DNA of 64,000 nt. Source: Chelydra serpentina. Its lineage: Eukaryota > Chordata > Testudines > Chelydridae. Numbering within the stretch: the stretch's first letter is position 1; every line of letters begins with the position of its first letter. Shown in pieces: positions 24,301 through 36,300 of this stretch. The notes below the pieces were generated by a model that ran no database searches, was not told the origin of the DNA, and was given only the letters and a program-made list of their open reading frames with translations. The stretch spans positions 5,001 to 69,000 of the forward strand of contig JBAIAC010000571.1 in assembly GCA_037349315.1 (NCBI GenBank), in the 5' to 3' direction. Both the position numbers and the translations under genes were made by a program.

Positions 24301-27300
24301 TCCCTGCGTTTTCTGTTCTGGGGCAGTGGGGCGCGACCCAGAGCGTGAAGAACGGGGAGGGGGGGGTAGAAAGTGCAGGCCGGGCATGGGAGTGGGAGTG
24401 GGGCGCCGTGAGCTTGTGAGACGGGGCAGGGGGGAGTCAGATGGGGACAGACAGGTCCTGAATCCAGCACATGCCCCCCCCAATCCCCCGCAGCACTGAG
24501 CAGAGATGCGACCTCTCTGGGGTGGGACGGGGGCTGGGTATCTGGGGACCCCTCGCCCAGTGCCGGGACACGGCTGACTCTGGGTGCCTGGTTATCCGGG
24601 GACCCCTCGCCCGGCACCGGGATGCGGCTGACTCTGGGTGGCTGGTTATCCGGGGACCCCTCGCCCGGCGCCGGGACGCGGCTGACTCTGGGGTGCCTGG
24701 TTATCCGGGGACCCCTCGCCCGGCACCGGGATGCAGCTGACTCTGGGTGCCTGGTTATCCGGGGATCCCTCGCCCGGCACCGGGACGCGGCTGACTCTGG
24801 GTGGCTGGTTATCCGGGGACCCCTCGCCCAGTGCCGGGACACGGCTGACTCTGGGGTGCCTGGTTATCCGGGGATCCCTCGCCCGGCACCGGGACGCGGC
24901 TGACTCTGGGGTGCCTGGTTATCCGGGGACCCCTCGCCCGGCACCGGGACACGGCTGACTCGGGGCGGGGGGGGGCTGGATATCCGGGGACCCCTCGCCC
25001 GGCGCCGGGACGCGGCTGACTCGGGGGCGGGGGCTGGATATCCGGGGACCCCTCGCCCGGCACCGGGACACGGCTGACTCGGGGCCGGGGGGGGGCTGGA
25101 TATCCGGGGACCCCTCGCCCGGTGCCGGGACGCGGCTAACTCGGGGGGGACTGGATATCCGGGGACCCCTCGCCCGGCGCCGGGACGCGGCTGACTCGGG
25201 GGGGGGGCTGGATATCCGGGGACCCCTCGCCCGGCGCCGGGACGCGGCTGACTCGGGGGGGGGGGGGGGCTGGATATCCGGGGACCCCAGCCGCGCCTCC
25301 GTCTCCCCGCAGCCTCCCCCGCGGCCGGGTCGGTCCCTGCCGCCGCTCGCCGGAGCCGAAGGGGTTAACGGAGCCGGCTAGCCGGAGCGCAGCGGCGGCG
25401 CAGCAGCGTCTCTGCCTTGCGCGTCCTGCCCCCCCCCACTCAACCCAACCCCCCCCGCCCCCCCCAGGCCCGGCGCTGCCCGCCCGGCTCCGGCCCCAGT
25501 TCGCAGCCGGTGGGGGCCATGATGTGAGTATTGTGCGCCCCCCCCTCCCCGCGCCGCCGGGGCCCCCCCCTCCCTGCGCCGCCGGGGTCCTTCCCCCCCC
25601 CCCACGCTCCCGGCGATGGCGGGGCGCGATGGCGGGACCCAGCCCCCGCTCTCCTCCAGCTGGCCCGCGCTGGGGCCTCGGCGCCGGAGCGTCTGGTACA
25701 TCTACAGGTAGGGCCCCCCCCCCGCGCAGCGCCCCCCTCCCCTCCCCTCCCCGCGCAGCGCCGCCCCCCCGCCCGCCATTCATAGCCAGCTCCATTCACT
25801 CCAGTCATTCATCCCCCGCGCTGCGTGCTGCGCACCGGGCCGGGGGGGGGGGCGCAGCGCTGCGCGCCTCCCCCCCCGCACCAGCAGCCCCCCACCCCGC
25901 CCGCGGGCCTGGGCTCTGCGCAGCCCGGGCTGTGTGTGTGTGTAGCTGTGTGTGTGTGTAGCTGTGTGTGTGTGTGTGTGTGCGTAGCTAGCTGTGTGTG
26001 TGTGTAGCCAGCTCTGTGTGTGCATAGCGGGCTGAGTGTGTGTATATGTAGCCAGCTCTGTGTGTGTGTTTGTGTGTAGCTGTGTGTGTGTGTATAGCCA
26101 GCTGTGTGTGTAGCTGTGTGTGTGTATGTGTCCAGCTCTGTGTGTGTAGCTCTGTGTGTGTGCATAGCTAGCTGTGTGTGTGTATGTAGCCCGCTGTGTG
26201 TATGTAGCTGTGTATGTAGCCAGCTGTGTGTGTAGCTGTGTGTGTGTATGTATCCAGCTCTGTGTGTGTAGCTGTGTGTGTGTGCGTAGCTAGCTGTGTG
26301 TGTGTGTAGCTGTGTGTGTGTGTAGCTGTGTGTGTGTGCGTAGCTAGCTAGCTGTGTGTGTGTAGCTGTGTGTGTGTGTGTAGCTAGCTAGCTGTGTGTG
26401 TGTATAGCCAGCTCTGTGTAGCTCTGTGTGTGCGTGTAGGTACATGTAGCCAGCTGTGTGTGTGTAGTTGTGTGTATGCACGTAGCCAGCTGTGTGTGTG
26501 TAGTTGTGTGTATGCACGTAGCCAGCTGTGTGTGTAGTTCCCTGTGTGTGTGCATGTCCACAGGCCTGAGTGTGCATAGATCTGTGCACGTAGATGTGTG
26601 TGCATAGCCCTGAGTGTGCGTGTGTGTGTTTGTGTGTGCTCTCACACATCCCTCTGCATGTGCGCTTTGCGGTGTATGTGCTCATGTACCCCCTGTGTGT
26701 GTGTGTGTGTGTGTGTCCATCCCTCAGTGTTCCAGTGTCTGAGTGTGTAAGTTGTGTGTGTTTGCGTGCACACACACCCTGGTATGTGTACACCCTGGTA
26801 TGTGTGCATCCTCTTGAGGGCCCAGCTCTCCCTTGCTTCAGGGACTCTGTTTCTGCAGCTGTTGCTTGACTGAGTTATGTGCACAATTAATTGTGTGTGC
26901 ACGTGCGTGTGTGAGAGCTCCGAGGGAGGGATGAGCGTGCGTGAGTGTGTGGGCGTGTGCGCCCTATGCGGGGGTAGGCGTGTGCATGAACATTCCAGAA
27001 TGCACGAGTCTCGGCGGGGTGCAGGGGTGTCTGTCACAAGTGTCCATGGGTCGGTGAGGCCACTGGGAGTTAAAGAGGGGTGATGCCAGTGAGGGCTGGC
27101 AGTGCCCAGGGGAGCCGTGCGAGCCGTGGGATCTGGAAGCAGTGCGAACACACTGCAAGCAGTGAGGAGGGGAGGGTCTTGTGACAGCAGAGTTCACTGC
27201 CCCCTCCCTGGATCTGTGATGCACTGCAAAATGTGTCTGGCATCTGTGATTGCCGTGCGAGTGCCCTGCAAACTGCGTGTGGGGTGGGGAGGTCTGATCG

Positions 27301-30300
27301 CAGGGAGCGTTCACTGCAAGCTGTGTGTGGTATCTTTGCTTGCAGTGTAAGCACACTGCAAACAGGGGGATAGGCCGTTCCAGTGTGAGTGGAAGGGGGG
27401 GTCTGATTGCAGTGTGGATCTGTGATGACAGTGAACACACTGCATGCAGCACGTAGTGTCCATGTGCAGTGTGAGCGCCCTGAACATAACTGCTTCTGGC
27501 CCTGCAGTGGGCAGCATGGACACCATATTCCCTACAGTCTCAGGGTGAGGACACTGCATGCAGTGCGGGAGAGGGGCTGTGATCCCAGTGAGAGCGCCCT
27601 GCACACAGCACGTGTGGGTCTGTGATTGTCGTGTGAGTCGGGGGTCTGTCATTGGAGCATGGTGGGATTGGGATTGCTGTGCGAACGCACTGCACGCAGT
27701 GCATATCTGTGATTGTAGTTAAAGCACACTGCACCCAGCGAGGGGGTATCTGATTGCAGTGTGAGCACACTGTGCTGGCCTGTGACTGCAGTGAGAGGGC
27801 ATTGCACACAGCTGGGAGGCTGTGAGCGCAGTGTGAGCTCCCGGCATGTGGTGTGTGGGGTCTGTCCCTGCAGTGGAATGCGGGGACACCGTGCTCCCTG
27901 CATTTGCAGTGCTAGTGCACTGCACATGGATAGGGGTGGTTGCAGGGTGAGTGCATTGCATGTGGGGAGGGTTGATCACAGTGCAAGGTCACTACACGCA
28001 GGGAGGTGGTGAGGGCCGTGCGAGTGCACTGCACGCAGGGAGGGGGTGATCGCAGTGTGGGTGCACTGCACGTGGGGAGGCGGCCACCTCAATGCGGGCG
28101 CACTGCATGTGGGGAGGGGTTGACGCAGTGTAGGCGCACTGCATGCTGGGTGGCGGTGAGCGCAGTGCGAGTGCACTGCACGCAGGGAGGGGGTGATCGC
28201 AGTGTGGGTGCACTGCACGTGGGGAGGCGGCCACCTCAATGCGGGCGCACTGCATGTGGGGAGGGGTTGACGCAGTGTAGGCGCACTGCATGCTGGGTGG
28301 CGGTGAGCGCAGTGTGAGTGCACTGCACGCAGGGAGGGGGTGATCGCAGTGTGTTTGCACTGCACGCAGGAAGGGGGCCACCTCAATGCGGGTGCACTGC
28401 ATGTGGGGAGGGGGTGACGCAGTGCTGGTTCACTGCATGCAGCAAGGCTCCGGGGCTGCAGCCAGTGTCTCTGGTGTGCAGCGGGGCCCATAGCCATGGT
28501 ATGGGGCAGGGAGCGTTCACGAGCCCCCCCTGACGTGCCCCCCCATCTCTTGCAGCGACTACATCATAAAGGAGAAGACGGTTTTGCTGCAGAAGAAGGA
28601 CAACGAGGGTTTCGGTTTCGTCCTGCGTGGAGCCAAGGGTGAGGGGGCCCATGGTGCTGGGGGTGGGGAGCAGGGGCTGGGGGGCCGTAGAGGGGTCCCC
28701 CAGGGCTGGAGCAGGCCGGAAGGCTGCCTCGGAGGGGGCTCGTGGGGGGTCTGCCCCGGGGGAGGGGTTGTGTGTGCAGCGGGAGGAGTTACCCCTGGGG
28801 AAGGCGGTGGGGGGGGTTCCCCTTCCCGCCACTGACCCCGCGCTCTCCCCACAGCGCAGACCCCCATCGAGGAGTTCACGCCCACCCCGGCCTTCCCCGC
28901 CCTGCAATACCTGGAGTCCGTGGATGAGGGGGGCGTGGCCTGGCGCGCTGGCCTCCGCATGGGAGACTTCCTGATCGAGGTAACGGCGTGGGGGGGGGGG
29001 TTACTCCCCTCAGAGCGACCGGGGGGGGGGTCACTCCCCACCCCCCTCCTGTCAGGAGTGAGGGGCACTGGCACAGCGGGGGGGTGGGTGCTGAGTGAGC
29101 AGGGGCTGCGGGTCGGGAGTGAGGGCCACCGGCAGAGCTGGGGGGGGGGGTGGGTGCTGAGTGAGCAGGGGCTGTGGGTCGGGAGTGAGGGCCACCGGCA
29201 GAGCTGGGGGGGGGCGGGTGCTGAGCGAGCAGGGGTTGCGGGTCGGGAGTGAGGGGCACCGGCAGAGCTGGGGGGCAGGGGTTGCGGGTCAGGAGTGGGG
29301 GGCACCGGCAGAGCTGGGGGGAGGCAGGGCTGAGCGAGCAGGGGCTGCAGGTCGGGAGTGAGGGGCACCGGCAGAGCTGGGGGGGGCAGGGCTGAGTGAG
29401 CAGGGGCTGCAGGTCGGGAGTGAGGGGCGCCGTCTCCCCTGATCCTGTCCCTTGCCCCCCAGGTGAACGGACAGAACGTGGTGAAGGTCGGGCACCGGCA
29501 GGTTGTGAACATGATCCGGCAGGGGGGCAACAACCTGATGGTGAAGGTCGTCATGGTAACCAGGAACCCCGAGATGGAAGAGGCCATGAGGAAGAAAGGT
29601 GCCACCTCCCCCCGCTCCCCAACACCTCCTCCTCACGGGGGGCAGGACTCCTGGGTTCCACCCCCGGCTCTGCTAGCGGTTAGAGCAGGGGGGCTGGGAG
29701 CCGGGACTCCTGGAGTCTATCCTTGGCTCTGGGGAGGGGGGAGGGCTCCTGGGCGTGGGAGCGGGGGTGGGGGGGATATCAGTGTCTGTCTGCCTGTCCC
29801 CTCACCTGGGAGCCCCTTTGCCCCCCCCTGCAGCGGCTCCCCAGCAGACGAAACGACTGCCCCCCCAGCCATCTCGCTGCGCTCCAAATCCATGACCTCC
29901 GAGCTGGAGGAGATGGGTAAGGGGGGACGGGCGGAGGGGGCGGGATTGGGAGGCATGTGGGGAAGGCTCTGTGCTGGAGCTGAGGAAGTGGGGGAGGGGG
30001 GTGATAGTCCCTGGAGGGGTCTGCGGTGGGGGCGGGAGGTTCCCCAGAGGGGTTGGAGGAGGGGTCTGTGGGGAGGGGCAGGAGGATCCCCAGAGGGGAT
30101 GGGGAGGGGTCTGGTGGGGGTGGGGGAGGGGTCTGTGGTGGGGGCGGGAGGGTCTCCAGAGGTGATGGGGAGGGGTCTGTGGTGGGGTGCAGGAGGGTCC
30201 CCAGAGGGGATGGGGAGGGGTCTGTGGTGGGGGATGGGAGGGTCCCCAGAGGGGATGGGGGAGGGGTCTGTGGTGGGGGGACGGGAGGGTCCCCAGAGGG

Positions 30301-33300
30301 GATGGGAGAGGGGTCTGTGGTGGGGGGACGGGAGGGTCCCCAGAGGGGATGGGAGAGGGGTCTGTGGTGGGGTGCAGGAGGGTCCCCAGAGGGGATGGGG
30401 GAGGGGTCTGTGGTGGGGGGATGGGAGGGTCCCCAGAGGGGATGGGGGAGGGGTCTGTGGTGGGGGCGGGAGGGTCCCCAGAAGGGATGGGGAGGGGTCT
30501 CTGCGGGGGTGGGGGCCCGTGGTGGGGGTGGACTCTGGGGCAGGACTCTCACACTGTCTGTCTCTCCCGCCCCCTGGGACCTGGGACCCCCTTGGCGCCT
30601 GGCAGTGGAGAAAGGTACGTCCCCCCTCCCCCCGGGGCAGTGCCCCCCCACGTGCCCCTGTCTGAGTCCCTGGTGCGAATTGGGGGTGGCGGCGGGGGGC
30701 TGAGGGGTCGGCGTGGGGAGGCCGGTGGGTGGGACAGGGGTGGGGGGCCCGGTTCTTTCCCAGGCTCTGTGCACTGGCATCTCGGGGGGCAGAGGGGTCT
30801 GCCCCAGAGCCGTGGGGGACCAGGGCCCCCAGGCCCCCCCCATCTCTAACGCTGTCCCCTCTCGGTGTCTCCCCCAGTCTCCCCCTGGAAGAAGAGGAGT
30901 GGTGAGTGTGAGCTGGGGCCGGGCACAGCCCCCCCTCCCAGCCCCCCACCCATGAGCTGCCCCCACTGCGTCCCCACACCAGCCTCTGTGCCCCCCCCTC
31001 AGGCTCCTAGTGCCCCACTGGCCGCTGCCCCTCGCACCTGCCTGTGCACCCCCCAGCCACCCTGCACCCCCTCCTCCTGCTTCACCCCGCCAATCTCCAT
31101 GCACCAGCCCCCGCCTCCCTATGCCACCTGCCCCCCCCAGCTCACGCTCCCCGCTCCGCTGCTCCTCCCCCACGCCAGCTCACCCCCCCCCCCGTCTCGC
31201 TCCCACCCCACTACTCAGGGCTGCCCCACCTGGGGTGACCCCCCCCCCCCCGACACCCCTCGCATCACAGTCTCCCTCCTCCTCTCCCTGCAGATTACGA
31301 GCCGGCGCTGGCCACGGAGAAGAAGAGGACGGTCTATCAGATGGCGCTGAGTAAGGGAGGGGAGTGGGGGCCGGTGGGTCAGAGCGTGGGGTGGGGTCTG
31401 GGGGCCAGGACTCCTGGGTTCCATCCCTAGCTCTGGGAGGGAAGGGGGGAGTCTAGTGGTTAGAGCGGAGGGGCAGGGGCTGGAAGCTAGGACTCCTGGG
31501 TTCTCGCCATGGCTCTGGGAGGGGAGGGGGAGGTCTAGTGGTTTGGGGGGGGGGGTGGAGGCGGGGCTGGGAGCCAGGTCTCCTGGGTTCTCTCCCTGGC
31601 TCTGGGAGGGGAGTGGGGGCTGGTGGTGAGAGCAGGGGGGTTGGGAGCCAGGACTCCTGGGTTCTAGGCCACCTCAGCGGCGCTGGGAGTGGGGGAGACA
31701 ATCCGTAGGGTCTCTTGTCTCCAGTCCAAGCTGCCTGCAATGTGTGTTTGTAGAGACCCCCAGGTCCCGGAACTGGGCCTGGGCTGGGGGCCGGGCGAGG
31801 CCCCCCCCTGCCCCCCCCCTCACCCCCGTCTCTCCCCCTCGCAGACAAGCTGGACGAGATCCTGGCCGCAGCTCAGCAGACGATCAGCGTGGGGGAGGGG
31901 CCCAGCTCCGGCGGGCTCCCCTCCCTGGGCAAGGCCCGGGGGCCCAAGGGCTACTTCACCTCCGAGGTAGGACGGACACGGCCCCCCCGGGCCCTATGGC
32001 TGGGCCTGGCTGAGGGGGCACCCCATGGGAGTGGGGGCTGGGAGCCAGGACTCCTGTGTTCTCTCCCTGGCTCTGTGAGGGGAGTGGGGTCTAGTGGTTA
32101 GAACAGGGGGAGCTGGGAGCCAGGACTCCTGGGTTCTCTCCCCGGCTCTGGGAGGGGAGCGGGTCGTTTTCTACCCACCTCCCTACCCCTGCCGATCACC
32201 CCCCCTCACCTCCCGCCATCCTGGCCTCTTTAACTACCCCCCCACCCATCACCCTGCCCTGTGGTGCCACCATTACCCGTTCCTGCCCTGGCTGCTGCCC
32301 TCCCTCGGTCGCCGCTTTGACCTCCTGCCTCTAACATCCCCCCCCATGTCTCTGCAGTCAAACTTCGAGCCGCATCGGATGGGGCAGCCCAGCTACGAGC
32401 GCCCGTCGTACCTGCCCCCCGGTGCCCCCCAGGGCCTCATGCTGCGCCAGAAATCCATCGGTGAGGTGGGCTGGGAGGGGAGCGGGGCTGGGGCAGCGGG
32501 CGTCTTTCCCTGCCGGACTCCTGGGTTCCGTCTGCTATGCGGAGAGGGGAGAGGGGTCGGGTGGGTCAGAGCGTGGGGTGGGAGCTGGGAGCCAGGACTC
32601 CTGGGTTCTCTCCTCAGGTCTGGGAGGGGAGGGGAGGGGGGGGTCACATGGGTTAGAGCAGCAGGGTCTGCGGGCCAGGACTCCTGGGTTCTCTCTTCAG
32701 GTTTGGGAGGGGAGGGGGGATCCAGTGGGTTACAGCAGGGGGGGCTGGGAGCCAGGACTCCTGGGTTGTCTCCCCAGGTCTGGGAGGGGAGTGGGGTCCA
32801 GTGGGTTAGAGCAGGGGGACTGGGAGCCAGGACTCCTGGGTTCTCTCCCCAGCTCTGGGAGGAGAGTGGGGGTCTCATGGGTTAGAGCAGGGGGGCCGGG
32901 AGTCAGGACTCCTGGGTTCTCTCCCCAGCTCTGGGAGGGGAGCGGGGTCTATGGGTTAGAGAAGCTGGGCTGGGAGCCGGGACTCGGGATCCCTGGCCGA
33001 CCGCTGTCCGTCTGTCCCTCCGCAGGCTCGGCAGAGGACGAGAAGCCCTACCTGGCGCCCCCGGCCATGAAATTCAGCCGCAGCTTGTCCGTCCCTGGCT
33101 CGGAGGACATCCCCCCGCCCCCCACCACCTCCCCTCCTGAGCCCCCTTACAGCGCCCCCCCCTCCGCCACCGGCCGCCTCACCCCCGCCGTGCGCTCCAC
33201 CTTCAACCCGGCCGCCGAGGCCAAGCTCTTCCCGGCCTCGCTGCACCAGGAGCCGCCCGCCTTCGAGGGCCCCGGCCGGCGCGAGAAGCTGGCCCTGTAC

Positions 33301-36300
33301 CGCCAGGAGCTGGAGCGGGGGGCCGAGGCCGGGGCCGCCCGGGGCTGGCGCGGGCACCACCCGCACCCGGAGCTGCGGTACTACAACCTGCCGGCCCGGG
33401 CAGCCAGCACCGCCATGTACGTCCCGGCCAAGCCGCTGCGCCGCAAAGGCCCGCTGGTGAAGCAGACCAAGGTGGAGGACGAGCAGCGGCAGCAGCACGG
33501 GGCCGCCCCCCAGACGCAGCCGCCCCCGACGCCGCCCGCCCCGGCGGCGCCCGCCCCCGAGAAGAACTCCATCGCCATCCCCACCATCGTCATCAAAGCC
33601 CCCTCCACCAGCAGCAGCGGCCGCAGCAGCCAGGGCAGCAGCATGGAGGCCGAGGGGCAGCCGGAGCCGGTGCCGGTCCCGGTGCCCGCCCTGCCCCTCC
33701 ACAACAGCATGGACTTCACCAGCCAGTTCGGCGCCGCCCTGGTCGGGGCGGCGCGGCGGGACCGGGAGTGGCACAGCGAGGCCCGCCGCCGCTCCGCCCT
33801 CTTCCTCTCCACCGAGGGGCCGGAGGACGAGGGGCCCGAGCCGTCTCCGGCGCCCCGGCTCCGGCACTCCAAGAGCATCGACGAGGGCATGTTCTCGGCC
33901 GAGCCCTACCTCCAGCTGAGCTACACCCAGCCCCTGCCCCCCGGCACCTATTACCCGCCGCGCCCCGCCAAATCCTACGGGGGTGCCGGCACCACCAGCG
34001 CCTTCACCACCGTCTGCTCCAGCTTCCTGCCCCGGCTGCAGCCCCGGCCGGGCGGCGGGAACGCCCCGCCCCTCATCCACCCGCTGACGGGCAAGATCCT
34101 GGACCCGGGCTCGCCCCTGGGGCTGGCGCTGGTGGCCCGGGAGCGAGCGCTTCAGGAATCCCACTCCCAGCAGAGGCAGCAAGGCCGGGCGGAGGCGGAG
34201 GAGCGCCGGTCCCGCCCGGCCTCGCCCCGGTTTGGGGAGGTGGCGCCGGAGCCCACCGGAGGCGGCGGCTCCATCCTGCGGCTGTGGGGGGCGCCGGCGG
34301 GCGAGCCGCGCCCAGAGAGCCCCCGGCGCCGGGCCCCATCCGAGCCCAAGGGCGCCCCGTGGGCGGGGGAGAAGCGGGGGGAGGAAGGGGCCGGGGGCGA
34401 GAAGCCGCACGTGCGCTTCGTGGAGAACTGCCGGCCCCGGGAGGAGAGCGAGCCGGCGCCGGCCCGGGGCGTGGAGGAGAACGGGCTGCCCCTGCTGGTC
34501 CTCCCGCCGCCGGCGCCCTCCATCGACGTGGACGACGAGTTCCTCTTCACCGAGCCGCTGCCCCCGCCGCTGGAGTTCTCCAACAGCTTCGAGAAGCCCG
34601 ACTCCCCCAAGGCGGGCCGGGAGCCCCCCGCCCCGGAGCCGGCCCCCGCCCCGCCGCCGCCCCCGGCCTCCTCTGCCGCCGCCCTGGACTCCACCACCTC
34701 CAGCCTGACCTCCTACGACAGCGAGGTGGCCACGCTGACCCAGGGCGGGGCGCCCGAGCCCCGGGAATCCCCCCACGTCAACTTCTCCTCCGTGGTGTCC
34801 TCCATCCAGATCCCGGCGCCCGAGCCCCCCGAGGCGGTGACCGACTCCGGCATCGAGGAGATCGACAGCCGGAGCAGCAGCGACCACCACCTGGAGACCA
34901 TCAGCTCCGTCTCCACCCTGTCCAGCATGTCGGGGCTGTCCAGCGAGGGCGCCGAGCTGCTGGACAGTTACGTCACCTACCTGGACGGCCAGGCCTTCGG
35001 GGGCCCGGCGGAGAAGCCCGGCAAGCTGCGTGCCCGGCCCTTCCCCGCCCGCCGCGACCCCGCCACCCCCACCAGCTCCACCATCTCGGTGGCCGCCTGC
35101 GCCGAGAGCGTCTTCGCCCTGACGCCCGCCCCGGCCCAGGAGCCGCCGGCCCCGCCCCGCCGCTCGCCCACCCTGCCCTGGGAGGAGAGCGGGGCGGCCA
35201 AGCCGTCGCCTGTCTCGGCCATGAAAGCCAGCATCATCAGCGAGCTGAGCTCCAAGCTGCAGCAGATGAGCGGGGTGCCGTGGGCCCGGCCCCCCGACGG
35301 CGCGGGCTCCTTCGGCCCCGACCGGCCCGGCTCCCTGCAGCGCCAAAGGTAGCGTCCGGAGGAGGATGGCTGGATGGAGGAAGCCAGCAGCACCCGCCGG
35401 GGGCGCCCCGCGCATGCCTCTCACCGCCACGCCCGTCACTCATGTTTGCTTTGGGTTTGTTTTGGTTTCTCGCTCGCCCCGCGCCCCTTTTGTGCCCCGG
35501 GGCGGCATGCGGCCGCCCCCCCACCCCCACCTCTTCCCTCCCACCCGCGGGGCTGGGTTCCTCAGGCTGCTGTGGGTCGGGGATTGGGGGGGGGGGGGGG
35601 GCCTGTCAGGGCCTGCACACCCGCCCCCCGCCCGCAACGCCTTCCGCATCCTGCCACGCACCCGCACCCGGTTTCCGAGCGATTCCCGGGTTGAGAGGGG
35701 GTCCCTCTGTCCCAGAGCCAACCCCAACTCCAGGGCAGGTCCCCCCCCCCACCTTGTGGGAATCCACTGAGCCCCCCCCCCCCCCCGAAGGAATCTGTGC
35801 CCCCGTCCGTGCACCCACTCCTGCCCCAACTCCCCAGCCACCCACCAGTGCCGCTCTGCTGTCTTTAATTTGCTCCATTGTGTTGTATATCCGCGGGCTC
35901 GTCTGCACGGGGAGAATTCACCTATGGGAGATGGGGACCCCTCCCACACCCATCGGGCAGGGTATTGGGGGGTGTGACACCCCCCCCCCCCACGGGAGTA
36001 ACCTTGGGGAGAAGACGTGGCAAAGATTGGCAAATCAGGAGTCCTGACACCCAGCCCCCATTACTAGCCCCCACTCCCCTCCCAGAGCTGGGGAGAGAAC
36101 CCAGGAGTCCTGGCTCCCAGTCTCCCCGCTCTAGCCCTCACTCCCCTCCCAGAGCAGTGGAGAGAACCCAGGAGTCCTGGCTCCCAGCCCTGGGCTGCGT
36201 CCCGGCAGGTGGGGCGTGAGGGGGCAGGCGCGGCAGATCCCCCGTGCCAGACCCGTCCCCCGACGCGGGGGCAAGAGGTGGTGAATTTCTCCGCTGTGCA

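Noticed and set aside
32956..35439. 827-codon minus-strand frame opposite SHANK1 exon 23
   Set aside because: Antisense shadow of a GC-rich coding exon; glycine/arginine composition and no homology.
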